Of a stretch of DNA of 6,338 nucleotides, positions 1 through 5,994 are shown one piece after another; position 1 is the stretch's first letter, and each line of letters begins with the position of its first letter. A program made the translations under genes and the position numbers. The stretch comes from Bacillota bacterium. GTDB lineage: Bacteria; Bacillota; Clostridia; Peptostreptococcales; Anaerovoracaceae. The notes below the pieces were generated by a model that was not told the DNA's origin, ran no database searches, and saw nothing but the letters and a program-made list of their open reading frames with translations. The stretch spans positions 1 through 6,338 of the forward strand of contig JAUNRL010000021.1 in the NCBI GenBank assembly GCA_030535715.1, written 5' to 3'.

Positions 1-515
1 TAGAACCGATACCCGGTAAAGTTCCCATATTCATCATACACCAGCTCTCGGGAGGCGTATCCATCTCTGGTCATGACCGGCTTGCCGTTACTGTCAAGGA
101 AGTCCTCCCGCAGGATGGTCCAGCCGTCATCAAATATACGTTTGATCTGCTGATATCCACCCCAGTCCTCTCCGCCGATCATGACCGGTTTATTGTGGAT
201 ATCGTAGTACCGTAAGTCTGTCTGGCGATTCATGTCATCGTAGCCGAACTCCGTCGCTGCCTGACCGGGCGGCCTTGTCATCTGCTTCCCGTCCAGGCCA
301 TAGTATTCGTCCCGGATGTCCTGGTTCAGGTCGTTGAAGGTTCTCCGCAGCTCCGCGCATCCCAGCGCTCCGATCACCTTCTCCCGGTTCTCGTCATAGA
401 ATTCTTCCCGGTTGATGTTCCCCCGCTCATCGTAACCCAGCTTCGTCGCCACATATCCCCTGTCCCCCGGATCCGGGTTGCCGTCCAGGTCGTAGTACTC
501 CTCCCAGATCCTGAC
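1..515 (-). repeat. Tandem 32-36-residue protein repeats at the C-terminal end of the polymerase-like protein
   Basis: Within the long minus-strand gene, residues 779-949 form diverged repeat units starting near G798, G830, G862, G898 and G930, a spacing of 32, 32, 36 and 32 residues. A leading half unit occupies 779-797 and the last unit is cut by the window edge. A typical unit has G-Y-A or a variant at its start, an aromatic-D pair followed by G-N or similar near position 9, and an aromatic-aromatic-D pair followed by G-K-P or G-N-P near position 21. The pattern recalls YD/RHS-type or MORN-like beta-hairpin repeats on surface proteins of Clostridia. The repeats are seen directly; binding to glycan or another surface partner is only inferred. 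The DNA copies are too diverged for recent duplication. Confidence 0.8.
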
Positions 516-2849
516 CCGGTCGGCGTTGTAGATGCTGTGGACATCGTATTCCGGCGTCTTCTGGCAGCTCATGCCGCGGACGATGACCGTGTGGTCATCC
601 GCGGGAAGAACCTTGATGTTGGTTTTGACCGAGTCGGGGATGTTCAGGGTTGCGGTGAAGTGGCAGTTGCCTTTCTGATCGAAGTCACTGGCATAGACCG
701 GAGTCTCGAAGAGCACATCCCTGCCCTCCCGGCAGTCCGCTTTGACGGTGCAGACCGGCTCCCGGCCGGAGGCGCTGGCCGTCTTATCCTGCTTCGGCAG
801 CGAAAGATCCACCGTGAAGGTGTACCGGCCCTCTCGCAGGTTGGCCCGGGGGCCTTTTTTCAGGGTCTCCTCCTCCCCGTGCAGCACGATGCTGCCGTCC
901 TCCTCCAGGTGCCGCTCGTTCAGTTCCGCCTCCTCGGCCATGTCCACGTCCAGACGGCCGGGGTAATACCCGGTGGGGTGGTATCCGCCGTCCTTCAGCG
1001 CTTTGATCACCTGCTGGTCATTGGTGAACAGGGCATGCCGATCGGAGATGGGCGTATAGAGGAATCCGCTGTCAAAGAGCGGTGGGGAATCCGTGTCTTT
1101 GGCCATCAAGATGGAGGTGTCGTTGAATTTGCCCAGTTCCTCTCCGTTGTACAGACCCGAGCGGATGCCGCTGAATTCCCTGCGGTACAGAGAGGGCAGA
1201 TCCGTGACGTAAAGCCGTCCTTTGCCGTTGGACAGGGCCGTTTTGACGGCCGGGCTCTCCGTTTCCATCAGCGCGGCCTCCTTCTCCATGCCCTGGCCGA
1301 GGATCCGGCTGCCCACGATGGTGCCGGTGCACAGGACGATGGCGAAGAGAATCACCGCGGACAGCTGAAGCATAGTCCGGTTCCTGCCGATGGCTTTCCC
1401 GGTCAGCTTCCGGGTGAGGAGCCGGTACAGGGAAAAGGCCGCCGAAAGGGTCAGCCAGATCAGCGCCGCGCAAAATAAGAAGAGGATCCGGCGGCCCGAG
1501 GCGGCATCGGCGATGCCGGTGAGGGCCGTGATGGTCCGTGCTGCCGGAAGCATGACGAGAAGTCCGGCCAGGGCTGCCCCGTAAAGGGCTCCTGCGATGA
1601 TGATCCGGGCAGCCGCCGCCTTCCCCCATCCCGGAGGACGAGGGGCAGGCTGGATTGCCTTTGCTCCCTCGGGAACCGGCAGAGCCAGAACCGACAGGGG
1701 CAGGACCAGGAAGATATCGTAGTTGATCTGGGTGATGTGGTGTTCGGTCGCCGCATTAAAGGCGATCAGGGCCAGCGCCAGCATCAGGCGCATATCCCCC
1801 AGCCGGTACGCCCGGCGGGTCATCCAAACCCAGAGGATGTTGATCAGCAGCAGGCCGACGATGCCGAAGCTGAGCAGGATCAAAATGTAGCTGATGTCCA
1901 CGAAGGCGTAGTCCGGCTTGTCGAAGGTGGAGCCGCCCCACCCCACCTGTTTCACCTGTTTGCCCAGCAGCGTGATGCCGTACTTGTCCAGGGCGTCGCT
2001 GGAGAGGCTGAGCCGATCGGACATATAGCCGTTGGCTCGGATCGCCAGAGCGTTGCCGTGACGGTAGGCCCACAGCAGGCCGCCGGAGAAGACCGTAAAC
2101 AAGGGAAAGGCAACGCAGGCCAGGATACCGATCAGTTTGCGAAGCTGGGGCAGTTCCCGGCGGCTCAGGGCATAGCTGATCAGCAGGACGATGATCACGC
2201 AGACGTCGCACATCATGCCGGTGCGGCTGTCGGCGACGGCCCAGGACATGATCAGCAGGATGCCTGCCGGCACGAGGAACCAGAGGTCATCCTGCTTGCG
2301 GCAGACGATCCAGAGGGCCATCAGCAGGAAAAACAGCAGGGACATCATATCCGTGGGATACTTGATGCCCCAGGAGCTGCGGATGGTGAGCTCCCGGATG
2401 TAGACGAAGTTTTCGATGGCGCCGATCCAGGCCATGAATATGGCCGAAAGGATCACGGTGGAAGCCGCGGCGATGTACGTCTTCAGGATCCTGTCGTAAT
2501 GAATGCCGAGGCAGCCGATGGTCATGACGCCGATGAACAGCGGAGTCAGGCTGTGGTTTTCCCGGAAGATGAGAACATAGACGGCGAGGATCGCCAGACC
2601 GGCGATGGTGAAGGTCAGATGCCTGCGCCGGTCCGTCTGTTCTGCGGTCAACCGGATGACGGCGATAGCCGCGAGCAGGCCCAGCAGGTACCGCTCCGGG
2701 TTCTCGGGCAGCTCCAACTGCATCGTCGTCTTGGTGATGTCGATATACAGGATATACAGTCCAAGCGCAAAAAGGAACGCCATGTCCGCGATGCGGCGGA
2801 TGCGCGCTCCTTCTGTGGTCTGGGTGATGGTCGGGGTCACTTGCTGCAT
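1..2849 (-). CDS. Polysaccharide polymerase/ligase-like membrane protein with C-terminal extracytoplasmic repeats (3' end outside window)
   Basis: I translated the minus strand from ATG at 2849 to the left edge and found no stop, giving 949 codons of an incomplete gene. Residues 20-516 are mostly hydrophobic, about 14 membrane segments, with no cleavable signal peptide. An A-D-S-R-T-G motif (S208-R209-T210) and the later D313-Y-A-F-V-D318 followed by a hydrophobic helix resemble the O-antigen ligase/Wzy polymerase superfamily, whose members join or polymerise lipid-linked glycans at the outer face of the membrane. After the last membrane segment (about 495-516) comes a large hydrophilic part, presumably outside: an unrecognised region near 540-640 (G544-R-L-Y-V-T-D; D593-S-G-F), a beta-strand-like stretch near 650-778, then tandem repeats from 779 onward. 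The start overlaps the L,D-transpeptidase stop by 13 bases and has only a weak, distant AAAGG, suggesting translational coupling. The coding frame is certain; polymerase versus ligase versus another large glycan membrane protein is not. Confidence 0.85.
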   Translation of the reverse strand, partial: MQQVTPTITQTTEGARIRRIADMAFLFALGLYILYIDITKTTMQLELPENPERYLLGLLAAIAVIRLTAEQTDRRRHLTFTIAGLAILAVYVLIFRENHSLTPLFIGVMTIGCLGIHYDRILKTYIAAASTVILSAIFMAWIGAIENFVYIRELTIRSSWGIKYPTDMMSLLFFLLMALWIVCRKQDDLWFLVPAGILLIMSWAVADSRTGMMCDVCVIIVLLISYALSRRELPQLRKLIGILACVAFPLFTVFSGGLLWAYRHGNALAIRANGYMSDRLSLSSDALDKYGITLLGKQVKQVGWGGSTFDKPDYAFVDISYILILLSFGIVGLLLINILWVWMTRRAYRLGDMRLMLALALIAFNAATEHHITQINYDIFLVLPLSVLALPVPEGAKAIQPAPRPPGWGKAAAARIIIAGALYGAALAGLLVMLPAARTITALTGIADAASGRRILFLFCAALIWLTLSAAFSLYRLLTRKLTGKAIGRNRTMLQLSAVILFAIVLCTGTIVGSRILGQGMEKEAALMETESPAVKTALSNGKGRLYVTDLPSLYRREFSGIRSGLYNGEELGKFNDTSILMAKDTDSPPLFDSGFLYTPISDRHALFTNDQQVIKALKDGGYHPTGYYPGRLDVDMAEEAELNERHLEEDGSIVLHGEEETLKKGPRANLREGRYTFTVDLSLPKQDKTASASGREPVCTVKADCREGRDVLFETPVYASDFDQKGNCHFTATLNIPDSVKTNIKVLPADDHTVIVRGMSCQKTPEYDVHSIYNADRVRIWEEYYDLDGNPDPGDRGYVATKLGYDERGNINREEFYDENREKVIGALGCAELRRTFNDLNQDIRDEYYGLDGKQMTRPPGQAATEFGYDDMNRQTDLRYYDIHNKPVMIGGEDWGGYQQIKRIFDDGWTILREDFLDSNGKPVMTRDGYASRELVYDEYGNFTGYRF

Positions 2850-3637
2850 GGCTCGGGATTGCCTTTCGTTGAACAGTAAATCACCACTTTCGTCACTCTG
2901 GGCACTTTGCGGTTAACCCATTTGGCGTTTTTGGTCGCCAGACGGATGCAGCCGTGGGAGGCGTTGATGCCCAGGCGGCTGTCCGCCGCGCGGGAAGGCC
3001 GGCTGCTCTTGTGATAAACGATACTGTGAATGAGATAGTTGCCTTTGAACTGAGTCCAGTACCAGCAGCGGTAACCGTGCTCGGTGTTGAAGTACTTGCC
3101 CTTGCCCTTGACGGTGTAGGTGCCGCGGGGCGTCGGGGTCGAACGTGCGCCCATGGTGCATTTCCAGTCCTTAATGCGCTTCCACTTATTCTTCTTGCCC
3201 TTATAGACCCGGAACCGATGCTTGCTGTAGCTGACCAGAATCAGCATTTTTTTCTTGCTTTTGTAAGACTGGGCCTTCATGTCCATGTCGTCGCCGATGG
3301 TTCGCGTGAGGGCGCCGGTATTCTGGTTGAAGTCATACCAGATGCTGTCGATTCTGTGCCGCCCTTTGAGGGGCACGCCGTTCTGGTAATAGTACTTCAC
3401 GCCGCCTGAAATCTGCCAGCCCTCGGGCGGAGCCGGCGGCTGGGTGGGTTCGGTAGCGGTCTGGTCGGTGGGGGGCTGTTCCTGGTTATCCTGAACGCCA
3501 ACCGTACTGTCACAGATGGCTTCGTCGGCTGTCGTTTCGGCACTGACCGTCTGGGTGGCAAAGGCCAGACAGGCAAGGCCTGCGATCAGCGCAAGAATCA
3601 GTGTGATGACGGGCTGCCTTTTTATGATCGGGTTCAT
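2837..3637 (-). CDS. Secreted L,D-transpeptidase (YkuD domain) with cell-wall-binding repeat
   Basis: This 266-residue protein has a signal peptide: K6-R7, a hydrophobic stretch about 10-28, and a likely cleavage after V31-S-A33. A low-complexity Pro/Thr/Gln linker (about 50-72) follows. Residues 73-110 form a choline/glucan-binding-type repeat (G73-W74, Y82-Y83-Y84, N86-G87, later I96-D and W100-Y-D-F with G108), usually a cell-wall attachment module. Residues 130-256 are the YkuD catalytic domain: H204-S-I-V-Y and the signature S227-H228-G229-C230-I-R-L, with C230 as nucleophile. The family forms 3-3 cross-links in peptidoglycan or attaches proteins to it, outside the membrane. The domain is complete. 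Four further cysteines in the mature domain (160, 191, 255, 264) are unusual and could form disulfides. The ATG at 3637 is preceded by GGGGAGGG at good spacing. The stop overlaps the downstream gene, suggesting one transcript. Confidence 0.93.
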   Translation of the reverse strand: MNPIIKRQPVITLILALIAGLACLAFATQTVSAETTADEAICDSTVGVQDNQEQPPTDQTATEPTQPPAPPEGWQISGGVKYYYQNGVPLKGRHRIDSIWYDFNQNTGALTRTIGDDMDMKAQSYKSKKKMLILVSYSKHRFRVYKGKKNKWKRIKDWKCTMGARSTPTPRGTYTVKGKGKYFNTEHGYRCWYWTQFKGNYLIHSIVYHKSSRPSRAADSRLGINASHGCIRLATKNAKWVNRKVPRVTKVVIYCSTKGNPEPCSK

Positions 3638-3679
3638 GCTCTTCCCTCCCCGTTGTTCCCTGTTGATTACTGCGATTCT

Positions 3680-3708
3680 ATTTTACCATGCGGAGCCGGT
3701 TTCTTCAA
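3680..3708 (-). promoter_or_regulatory. Candidate sigma-A promoter for the L,D-transpeptidase gene
   Basis: On the minus strand TTGAAG (3703-3708) and TAAAAT (3680-3685) are separated by exactly 17 bases. The first matches TTGACA at four positions and the second TATAAT at five. Transcription would begin near 3673, leaving a leader of about 36 bases before the ATG at 3637. The site lies inside the last codons of the acyltransferase fragment. If real, it explains how the two downstream envelope genes can be expressed even though the gene ahead is broken. Confidence 0.5.
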
Positions 3709-4019
3709 AGAAAATCGGCCGGTCAGGAGCTTCAGCAGAGGCGCCAGGATAACGGCGAGGCCGAGCATGGTGAAGAAGCGGGAAGCCCGAAACATTTCAA
3801 CGCTCAGGGCGCCGAAGAAACCCCACATGGCCACATGGAGCAGGTACAGTTCCAAGGAGTGGCGGCCAAAGAACCGCAGGACGGCCTGCAGCGGCTTCGC
3901 CCGGTCAAGCAGGCGGAGGAGACATATGCACAGGAGAATGACCGCCAGGGAAAACATGCTGGCGGAATACCGGCTCAGATAACCTTCTGCGTCAGCGATG
4001 ACGGCCCAGTAGCGGATGA

Positions 4020-4056
4020 GGCTGTTCAATATGATTGCATAAGTTTCGTCACCCAG
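4020..4056 (+). repeat. Interspersed repeat, copy A, with CAAT-ATG-ATTG palindromic core
   Basis: By my hand alignment this stretch matches 5527-5563 at 32 of 37 positions in the same orientation. It starts with GGCTGT and contains CAATATGATTG (4027-4037), an inverted repeat of four bases around ATG, followed by ATAAGTTTC. Similarity stops on both sides. It lies precisely at the broken 5' end of the acyltransferase fragment, so it may mark a rearrangement or insertion boundary. No transposase gene is associated. Confidence 0.6.
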
Positions 4057-4062
4057 TGGCAA

Positions 4063-4245
4063 GTAATTTTTCTCTCAATCTCCTTATAATTCCGATAATG
4101 TTGTTTTCTGGAATTCTAGAGCGCGGCAGAGAATGGTCAATAATTTCCATGTGAAGGTTGCGTGGATGTTCACTTCAGAGGTGTTGCCTATCCATGCGGA
4201 TAAGGATCCTGTGCATATGCAGAAGCGTCTCCTTCGGGATTGCCT
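4063..4245. other. Intergenic region upstream of the asd promoter
   Basis: No convincing gene is present. The stretch is more AT-rich than its neighbours at its left end and includes TTATAAT at 4084-4090 without a matching -35 box. A perfect 10-base palindrome TGCATATGCA (4212-4221) lies about 25 bases upstream of the asd -35 box and could be an operator, or chance. I found no lysine riboswitch or T-box leader, and the inferred transcription start lies downstream of this stretch. Confidence 0.5.
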
Positions 4246-4274
4246 TTGACATTCCGTTGTGTTGGTTGTAGAAT
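4246..4274 (+). promoter_or_regulatory. Sigma-A promoter of asd
   Basis: A perfect TTGACA (4246-4251) is followed after 17 bases by TAGAAT (4269-4274), five of six matches to the -10 consensus. Transcription should begin near 4281, giving a leader of about 25 bases that holds little more than the ribosome binding site GGAGGTG (4292-4298). Such a short leader leaves no room for a riboswitch, so control is more likely at initiation or absent. Confidence 0.8.
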
Positions 4275-4305
4275 GATTGCTGTACAAAAACGGAGGTGCA
4301 GAAAC

Positions 4306-5313
4306 ATGAAAAGAAAACCGAATGTTGCTGTTGTAGGGGCCACGGGCGTTGTTGGAACGACGTTCCTGAAGGTTCTGGAAGAGAGAAATTTCCCTTTTGA
4401 AAACCTGTATCTGATGGCGTCCAGCCGCTCTGCCGGCAAGGAGGTCAAGTTCAAAGGCAAGACATATATCGTGGAGGAGCTGACCGAGCACTCCTTTGAC
4501 AAACCCATCGATATCGCTCTGTTCAGCGCGGGCGGCGGCACCAGCGCGAAGTTCGCGCCCATCGCGGCGGCTCATGGCGTGACTGTCGTGGATAACAGCA
4601 GCCAGTGGCGGATGGAGAAGGACGTGCCTCTTGTAGTCCCCGAAGTCAATCCCCAGGATATCAGCTGGAACAAAGGCATCATCGCCAACCCCAACTGCTC
4701 CACCATTCAGGCCATGGTGGCCTTGAAGCCGCTTCAGGACAAGTACGGAATCAAGCGGGTGGTCTACTCCACCTATCAGGCGGTTTCCGGTTCCGGCATG
4801 AAGGGTATCCACGATCTGAAGAACGGCCTGGCCGGAGATGATTCCCATCTTCAGGCCTATGCCCATCCCATCGCGGGCAACTGCCTGCCTCATATTGACG
4901 TGTTCCTGGACAACGGCTACACCAAGGAAGAAATGAAGATGATCAACGAAACCCATAAGATCCTGGGCGACGATGACATCAAGGTCACTGCCACCACGGT
5001 TCGGGTTCCGGTCTTTGATTCCCACAGTGAATCCATCAATGTGGAACTGGAGAAACCTTTCGCGCTTTCGGATATCGTGGAGCTGTTCCGCAATTCCCCG
5101 GGCATCGTGGTGCAGGATGATGTGGAGCACAACGTCTATCCTCTGGCCCGGGACGCCGCCGGCACCGACGAGGTTTACATCGGCCGGATCCGCCGGGATT
5201 TCTCCGTGGACAACGGCATCAATATCTGGGTGGTGGCGGACAACATCCGCAAGGGAGCGGCGACCAACGCGGTTCAGATCGCGGAGCAGCTGCTGGAGAG
5301 CCTGCCGGATTAG
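4306..5313 (+). CDS. asd: Aspartate-semialdehyde dehydrogenase
   Basis: The 335-residue cytoplasmic enzyme reduces L-4-aspartyl phosphate with NADPH to aspartate semialdehyde, the branch-point precursor of diaminopimelate, lysine, threonine and methionine. The N-terminal nucleotide-binding loop is G11-A-T-G14-V-V-G17. S98-S-Q-W-R102 corresponds to the phosphate-binding region. The catalytic cysteine is C131 in N128-P-N-C-S-T; Q158 lies in Y-Q-A-V-S-G-S-G; R233 in R-V-P-V binds substrate and H240 is the acid/base histidine of the S-H-S motif. All key residues are present and the length is normal for bacterial Asd. I chose ATG 4306, not the in-frame start 22 codons upstream, because GGAGG lies 9 bases before it, the glycine-rich motif is then correctly placed, and the inferred transcript starts near 4281. 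It appears monocistronic, flanked by its own promoter and terminators, and runs opposite to all neighbouring genes. Confidence 0.97.
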   Translation: MKRKPNVAVVGATGVVGTTFLKVLEERNFPFENLYLMASSRSAGKEVKFKGKTYIVEELTEHSFDKPIDIALFSAGGGTSAKFAPIAAAHGVTVVDNSSQWRMEKDVPLVVPEVNPQDISWNKGIIANPNCSTIQAMVALKPLQDKYGIKRVVYSTYQAVSGSGMKGIHDLKNGLAGDDSHLQAYAHPIAGNCLPHIDVFLDNGYTKEEMKMINETHKILGDDDIKVTATTVRVPVFDSHSESINVELEKPFALSDIVELFRNSPGIVVQDDVEHNVYPLARDAAGTDEVYIGRIRRDFSVDNGINIWVVADNIRKGAATNAVQIAEQLLESLPD

Positions 5314-5321
5314 GCTTTTTT
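5299..5321 (+). terminator. Candidate intrinsic terminator overlapping the asd stop codon
   Basis: AGCCT (5299-5303) pairs with AGGCT (5312-5316) around an 8-base loop, followed directly by a run of six T (5316-5321). The stem is short, five pairs plus a possible wobble, and it includes the stop codon, so ribosomes may hinder its folding. A stronger hairpin lies about 110 bases further on. Confidence 0.5.
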
Positions 5322-5427
5322 CGTGGGCGTGAGTGCCAGCACAGGCCGAACTGCCGGGCAACTTCCGGCGTCTGCCGGCGAGGGCATCAGCGTCATCAGA
5401 TCTGGTAAATCAAACACAACAATAAAG

Positions 5428-5459
5428 TGGGATCTTCGCGCGTGTGAGGATCCCATTTT
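5428..5459 (+). terminator. Intrinsic terminator downstream of asd
   Basis: TGGGATCTTC (5428-5437) pairs with GAGGATCCCA (5446-5455) through ten pairs, one a U-G wobble, around an 8-base loop, followed by TTTT. It lies about 115 bases after the asd stop and would end asd transcripts before they run antisense into rpmF. A-rich sequence on its left could allow weak termination in the other direction. Confidence 0.65.
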
Positions 5460-5526
5460 GGCTTGTGAATAGTTGTCTGGAACAGTTGTCGGAGTGGCTC
5501 CGGTACAGAGGTTGCATCACTTGCCC

Positions 5527-5563
5527 GGCTGTACAATATGATTGTATAAGTTTCATCTCTCAG
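5527..5563 (+). repeat. Interspersed repeat, copy B, with TACAAT-ATG-ATTGTA palindrome
   Basis: This is the second copy of the element at 4020-4056, in the same orientation about 1.5 kb away. It has the same GGCTGT start and ATAAGTTTC tail. Its core, TACAAT-ATG-ATTGTA (5532-5546), is a perfect inverted repeat of six bases on each arm; copy A keeps only the inner four. The symmetry suggests a protein binding site or the end of a small mobile element. It sits between the asd and rpmF terminators. Confidence 0.6.
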
Positions 5564-5586
5564 ATGGACGAATCTGTCAGACAATG

Positions 5587-5619
5587 AAAAAACTGCCGGG
5601 CGTATATGCTCAACAGTTT
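5587..5619 (-). terminator. Candidate intrinsic terminator of rpmF
   Basis: Read on the minus strand, AAACTGTT (5619-5612) pairs with GGCAGTTT (5597-5590), six regular pairs plus two wobbles. The loop is 14 bases, and the T-run of six (5592-5587) overlaps the stem end. It begins about 33 bases after the rpmF stop. A small CGGAC/GTCCG hairpin lies just after the stop but lacks a T-run. Confidence 0.6.
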
Positions 5620-5651
5620 CTCTTCAGGTTCATTTCGGACGCTTGTCCGTC

Positions 5652-5831
5652 TTATGCCTCCGCCATTACATCCTTGCCGTCGTAATAGTTGCAATTCGGG
5701 CACACTCTATGCGGGAGTTTGGGCTCGTGGCACTGCGGGCAAATGGAAAGGCCCGGAGCCTTCATTTTCATGTTGGCTGCCTTTCTCTGCTTGGTCTTTG
5801 CTTTTGATGTTTTTCTCTTAGGTACTGCCAT
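5652..5831 (-). CDS. rpmF: 50S ribosomal protein L32
   Basis: This 59-residue gene encodes L32, a small structural protein of the large ribosomal subunit. It starts [10 protein letters not shown], the family's diagnostic N-terminus. A basic segment rich in Lys, Arg and Ala (to about residue 25) is followed by a zinc ribbon: C31-P-Q-C34 and C44-P-N-C47, all four ligands intact, so this is the zinc-binding form. It ends in an acidic tail with the stop TAA at 5652-5654. GAGG lies 7 bases before the ATG, after its own strong promoter (5887-5916). In many Firmicutes rpmF follows yceD (DUF177) and precedes plsX; here neither adjoins it, and the next gene downstream is asd on the opposite strand. 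Its codons are more A-rich than those of its neighbours, as usual for a Lys-rich ribosomal protein. Identification is secure. Confidence 0.98.
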   Translation of the reverse strand: MAVPKRKTSKAKTKQRKAANMKMKAPGLSICPQCHEPKLPHRVCPNCNYYDGKDVMAEA

Positions 5832-5886
5832 GACTACACCTCGCTTATTTCTTCGTGTAAACGTAATTGATTTCGCAACGCAGTAA

Positions 5887-5916
5887 ATTATACATTGCGG
5901 GCTTCGTCCGTGTCAA
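5887..5916 (-). promoter_or_regulatory. rpmF: Consensus sigma-A promoter of rpmF
   Basis: On the minus strand a perfect TTGACA (5911-5916) and a perfect TATAAT (5887-5892) are separated by 18 bases. Transcription would start near 5880, with a leader of about 50 bases before the rpmF ATG. Both boxes match the housekeeping consensus exactly, as expected for a highly expressed ribosomal gene. It lies just downstream of the ackA terminator, so rpmF is transcribed independently of ackA. Confidence 0.85.
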
Positions 5917-5940
5917 CTACTTTTTTGGCAACTTTTGGGC

Positions 5941-5971
5941 AAAAAAGGGAGTGTCGGAAAATCCGGCACTC
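5941..5971 (-). terminator. ackA: Strong intrinsic terminator of ackA
   Basis: On the minus strand GAGTGCCGGA (5971-5962) pairs with TCCGACACTC (5958-5949), ten pairs with one wobble, around a 3-base loop. Two C and a run of six T (5946-5941) follow. It lies about 23 bases after the ackA stop and separates ackA from the rpmF promoter. Confidence 0.9.
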
Positions 5972-5994
5972 TCTGGTCACTGCTGTGTCTGTGG

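Larger units (their letters stand above)
3667..4062 (-). pseudogene. C-terminal fragment of a membrane acyltransferase (acyltransferase family 3-like)
   Basis: The frame gives 131 residues from a TTG at 4062, with in-frame stops just upstream at 4075-4077 and 4084-4086. Three hydrophobic segments lie near 35-52, 72-88 and 97-114. The stretch F-F-G66-R-H-S-L-E-L-Y-L-L-H76 matches the late conserved motif of acyltransferase family 3 integral membrane proteins, which acylate sugars of surface glycans and lipids. Full members are usually over 300 residues with about ten membrane segments, so the first two thirds, including the N-terminal catalytic histidine region, are missing. Residues 3-14 are encoded by an interspersed repeat (4020-4056), so family-like sequence begins only after about residue 15. 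I see no convincing start signal: an AAGGAG at 4078-4083 is 15 or more bases from the TTG. It ends 29 bases before the L,D-transpeptidase start, consistent with the remnant of a former operon. A short expressed membrane protein cannot be excluded. Confidence 0.7.
5314..5651. other. Gene-poor intergenic region between the convergent asd and rpmF genes
   Basis: These 338 bases hold no gene I can support. They contain the asd terminator region, a small CCGGC/GCCGG hairpin (5365-5378) without a T-run, the main asd terminator (5428-5459), repeat copy B (5527-5563) and the rpmF terminator (5587-5619). Short minus-strand frames here run through the terminator and repeat and are not conserved between the repeat copies. 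Confidence 0.6.

Noticed and set aside
537..1478. Plus-strand open frame of 313 codons
   Set aside because: Shadow of the same minus-strand gene; no ribosome binding site or recognisable domain.
1737..2879. Plus-strand open frame of 380 codons
   Set aside because: It lies wholly opposite the polymerase-like gene, has Gln/Asp/His-rich composition typical of an antisense shadow, and matches no family I know.
2854..4247. Shared 13-base word CGGGATTGCCTTT at 2854-2866 and 4235-4247
   Set aside because: A single 13-base match in a window of this size is close to chance expectation, and the similarity does not extend.
4063..4305. Lysine riboswitch or T-box leader before asd
   Set aside because: No long structured leader is possible if transcription starts near 4281, and no terminator/antiterminator pair or T-box motif was seen.
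4084..5361. Minus-strand open frame of 425 codons across asd
   Set aside because: Antisense to asd, whose catalytic motifs are all intact on the plus strand; it also runs through the asd promoter and stop region.
5396..5584. Short minus-strand frames (62 codons here, and a 48-codon one from ATG 5556) containing repeat copy B
   Set aside because: They read through the asd terminator hairpin, resemble no protein, and the corresponding frames in copy A either stop early or run into a different sequence. The similarity is at DNA level.
5606..5886. Plus-strand frames over the rpmF locus
   Set aside because: They are antisense shadows of rpmF, which is identified by its N-terminus and four zinc cysteines.
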